Source: Rhizobium sp. Root483D2 (lineage in GTDB: Bacteria > Pseudomonadota > Alphaproteobacteria > Rhizobiales > Rhizobiaceae). Taken from it: a stretch of 64,000 bases of DNA. The position numbers and the translations under genes were made by a program. Location: assembly GCF_001426685.1 (NCBI RefSeq), contig NZ_LMFB01000038.1, positions 98,218 through 162,217 of the forward strand. The letters run 5' to 3'. The notes below the pieces were generated by a model, which ran no database searches, was not told the DNA's origin, and saw only the letters and a program-made list of their open reading frames with translations. Below, piece after piece: positions 63,016 through 64,000 of this stretch (position 1 is the stretch's first letter; every line of letters begins with the position of its first letter).

Positions 63016-63903
63016 ATGTCCGAAACTCTCCTCGTCACCGGCGCCACCGGCAAGCTTGGCCGGCTCGTCCTCGATGAACTTCTGGCCGCAGGCAAGGTCG
63101 CCCCTGCCGATATCATCGCCACCAGCCGCGACACCGAAAAACTGGCCGATTACGCGGCAAAGGGCGTCCAGACCCGCGCCGCCGATTTCGATGATGCCGC
63201 GTCGCTGGATGCCGCCTTCAAGGGCGCCGACCGCATCCTGATCATCTCCACCGACGCACTGGACGAACCCGGTAAGCGCCTGCGCCAGCATCTGTCAGCC
63301 GTCGCGGCAGCCAAGAAGGCCGGCGCCAAGCACATCCTTTACACCTCGATGCCCAACCCGGAAACCTCGGTCATTCCCTTCGCGCCGGATCATCTCGGTA
63401 CCGAAAATGCGATCAAGGCAACAGGTATCGCCTACACGATCCTGCGCAATGGCTGGTACATGGAAAACCTGTTCATGGCTCTGCCGCACGCGCTGTCAGA
63501 AGGCAAATGGTATAGCGCCTCCGGCCAGGGCAAGCTCGCCCATATCGCCCGCGCCGATATCGCCAAGGCGACCGCAAACGCGCTCGCATCCGGCGCAACC
63601 GAAAGCACCGTCTATACGCTGACCGGCGAAACGAAGCGCACCACCGGCGAAGTCGCAGCCCTTGTTTCGAAAGTGACCGGCAAGCCGCTCGACGTCATCG
63701 ATGTCACCGACGAGCAGCTGGCAGGCGGTCTGAAGGGTGCCGGCATGCCGGACTTCATCATTCCCGTCATCGTATCCTTCGATACCAACACGCGCGAAGG
63801 CCATATCGACCTCGTCACCACTGATGCCGGCAAGCTCTCGGGCGCACCACTGACCACGCTGGAAGATTTTCTGGCTGCCAGCAAAGCGGTGCTGCTCGGA
63901 TAA
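63016..63903 (+). CDS. qorB: QorB-like NAD(P)H:quinone oxidoreductase
   Basis: AAAGGAA six bases upstream fixes the ATG at 63016 (295 residues). It is an NmrA-type atypical SDR: ETLLVTGATGKLGRLVLDEL (dinucleotide site), AAAKKAGAKHILYTSMPNPETSVIPFAPDHLGTENAIKATGIAYTILRNGWYMENLF and AHIARADIAKATANAL. It corresponds to E. coli QorB (YtfG), which reduces quinones with NADPH. It is divergent from the HxlR regulator. A short hairpin follows the stop. Confidence 0.9.
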   Translation: MSETLLVTGATGKLGRLVLDELLAAGKVAPADIIATSRDTEKLADYAAKGVQTRAADFDDAASLDAAFKGADRILIISTDALDEPGKRLRQHLSAVAAAKKAGAKHILYTSMPNPETSVIPFAPDHLGTENAIKATGIAYTILRNGWYMENLFMALPHALSEGKWYSASGQGKLAHIARADIAKATANALASGATESTVYTLTGETKRTTGEVAALVSKVTGKPLDVIDVTDEQLAGGLKGAGMPDFIIPVIVSFDTNTREGHIDLVTTDAGKLSGAPLTTLEDFLAASKAVLLG

Positions 63904-63912
63904 ATGACAAAG

Positions 63913-63932
63913 GGCTCCTTTTATGCGGAGCC
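63913..63932 (+). terminator. Hairpin after qorB
   Basis: GGCTCC-TTTTATGC-GGAGCC forms a six-base stem nine bases past the stop codon. No T-tract follows, so termination efficiency is doubtful. Confidence 0.4.
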
Positions 63933-64000
63933 GTCAGGCTGCTGACAAAGGTCTCATCTCACAACTCTGCAGGCCAATTGGGAAATTGAGCTTGCTCCCA

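Overview
The window is a GC-rich, densely coded chromosomal segment that looks like Rhizobiaceae (Rhizobium, Agrobacterium or Ensifer type). Supporting signs are a CASTOR/POLLUX-type channel, a ChoX-like choline binding protein with a BetI-like repressor, a cysPTWA sulfate importer, DUF1236, DUF6429 and DUF6894 small proteins, and mosaic palindromic intergenic repeats. No phage, insertion sequence, integrase or CRISPR array was seen, so the species call is inference from gene content only.

Layout. 1-10.3 kb: the 3' end of a GlxA-type AraC regulator, a REC-REC-GGDEF protein and a REC-REC protein that align residue for residue, two small proteins, a mosaic palindromic repeat, a dimethylglycine/sarcosine dehydrogenase-like flavoprotein, a large MscS-type channel and a DUF924 protein. 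10.7-14.6 kb: sulfate ABC importer operon (binding protein, CysT, CysW, CysA). 14.9-20.3 kb: an acyltransferase-3/SGNH O-acyltransferase, small proteins and an ABC exporter. 20.6-31.9 kb: a cystathionine beta-lyase-like enzyme, a 194-bp nested palindrome, then a long minus-strand operon. That operon has three flavin-dependent (LLM) monooxygenases, a GNAT acetyltransferase, an M20 amidohydrolase, two paralogous binding proteins, a fused permease-ATPase and a DsbA/HCCA-isomerase-like protein. 32-40.6 kb: a CurA-like reductase, tRNA-Lys(CTT), PhzF, Nudix and EEP proteins, and an Fbp-type ABC importer. 40.8-48 kb: the CASTOR/POLLUX channel, an aldo/keto reductase, an Lrp regulator divergent from a RocB-like peptidase, and a membrane phosphoglycerol transferase/sulfatase. 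48-54 kb: an aminotransferase, a BetI-like repressor divergent from a ChoX-like protein coupled to an alcohol dehydrogenase, a 33-residue membrane protein, ilvC and a TetR regulator. 54.4-64 kb: two secreted small proteins and several regulator/enzyme pairs (LysR/SDR, Lrp/Asp racemase, MarR-GNAT next to an FAD monooxygenase, HxlR/QorB) plus a type II NADH dehydrogenase.

The strongest system-level signal is the 22.2-31.9 kb operon. Its parts (amino-acid-type ABC importer with two binding proteins, N-acetyltransferase, N-deacetylase, LLM monooxygenases) match the known logic of the Bacillus subtilis ytm and yxe operons. Those operons import S-modified cysteines such as S-(2-succino)cysteine, N-acetylate them, cleave the C-S bond oxidatively and deacetylate the product. 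Here the set is in one rhizobial operon with a fused transporter, next to cystathionine lyase and close to sulfate uptake genes. This suggests an organic-sulfur salvage island; the exact substrate is not shown by the sequence.

Two genes too short for ordinary ORF calling were found by reading: a 33-residue membrane protein with a near-perfect Shine-Dalgarno (52156-52257) and a 54-residue single-pass protein (17675-17839). Several palindromes just upstream of regulator or operon starts are reported as candidate operators.
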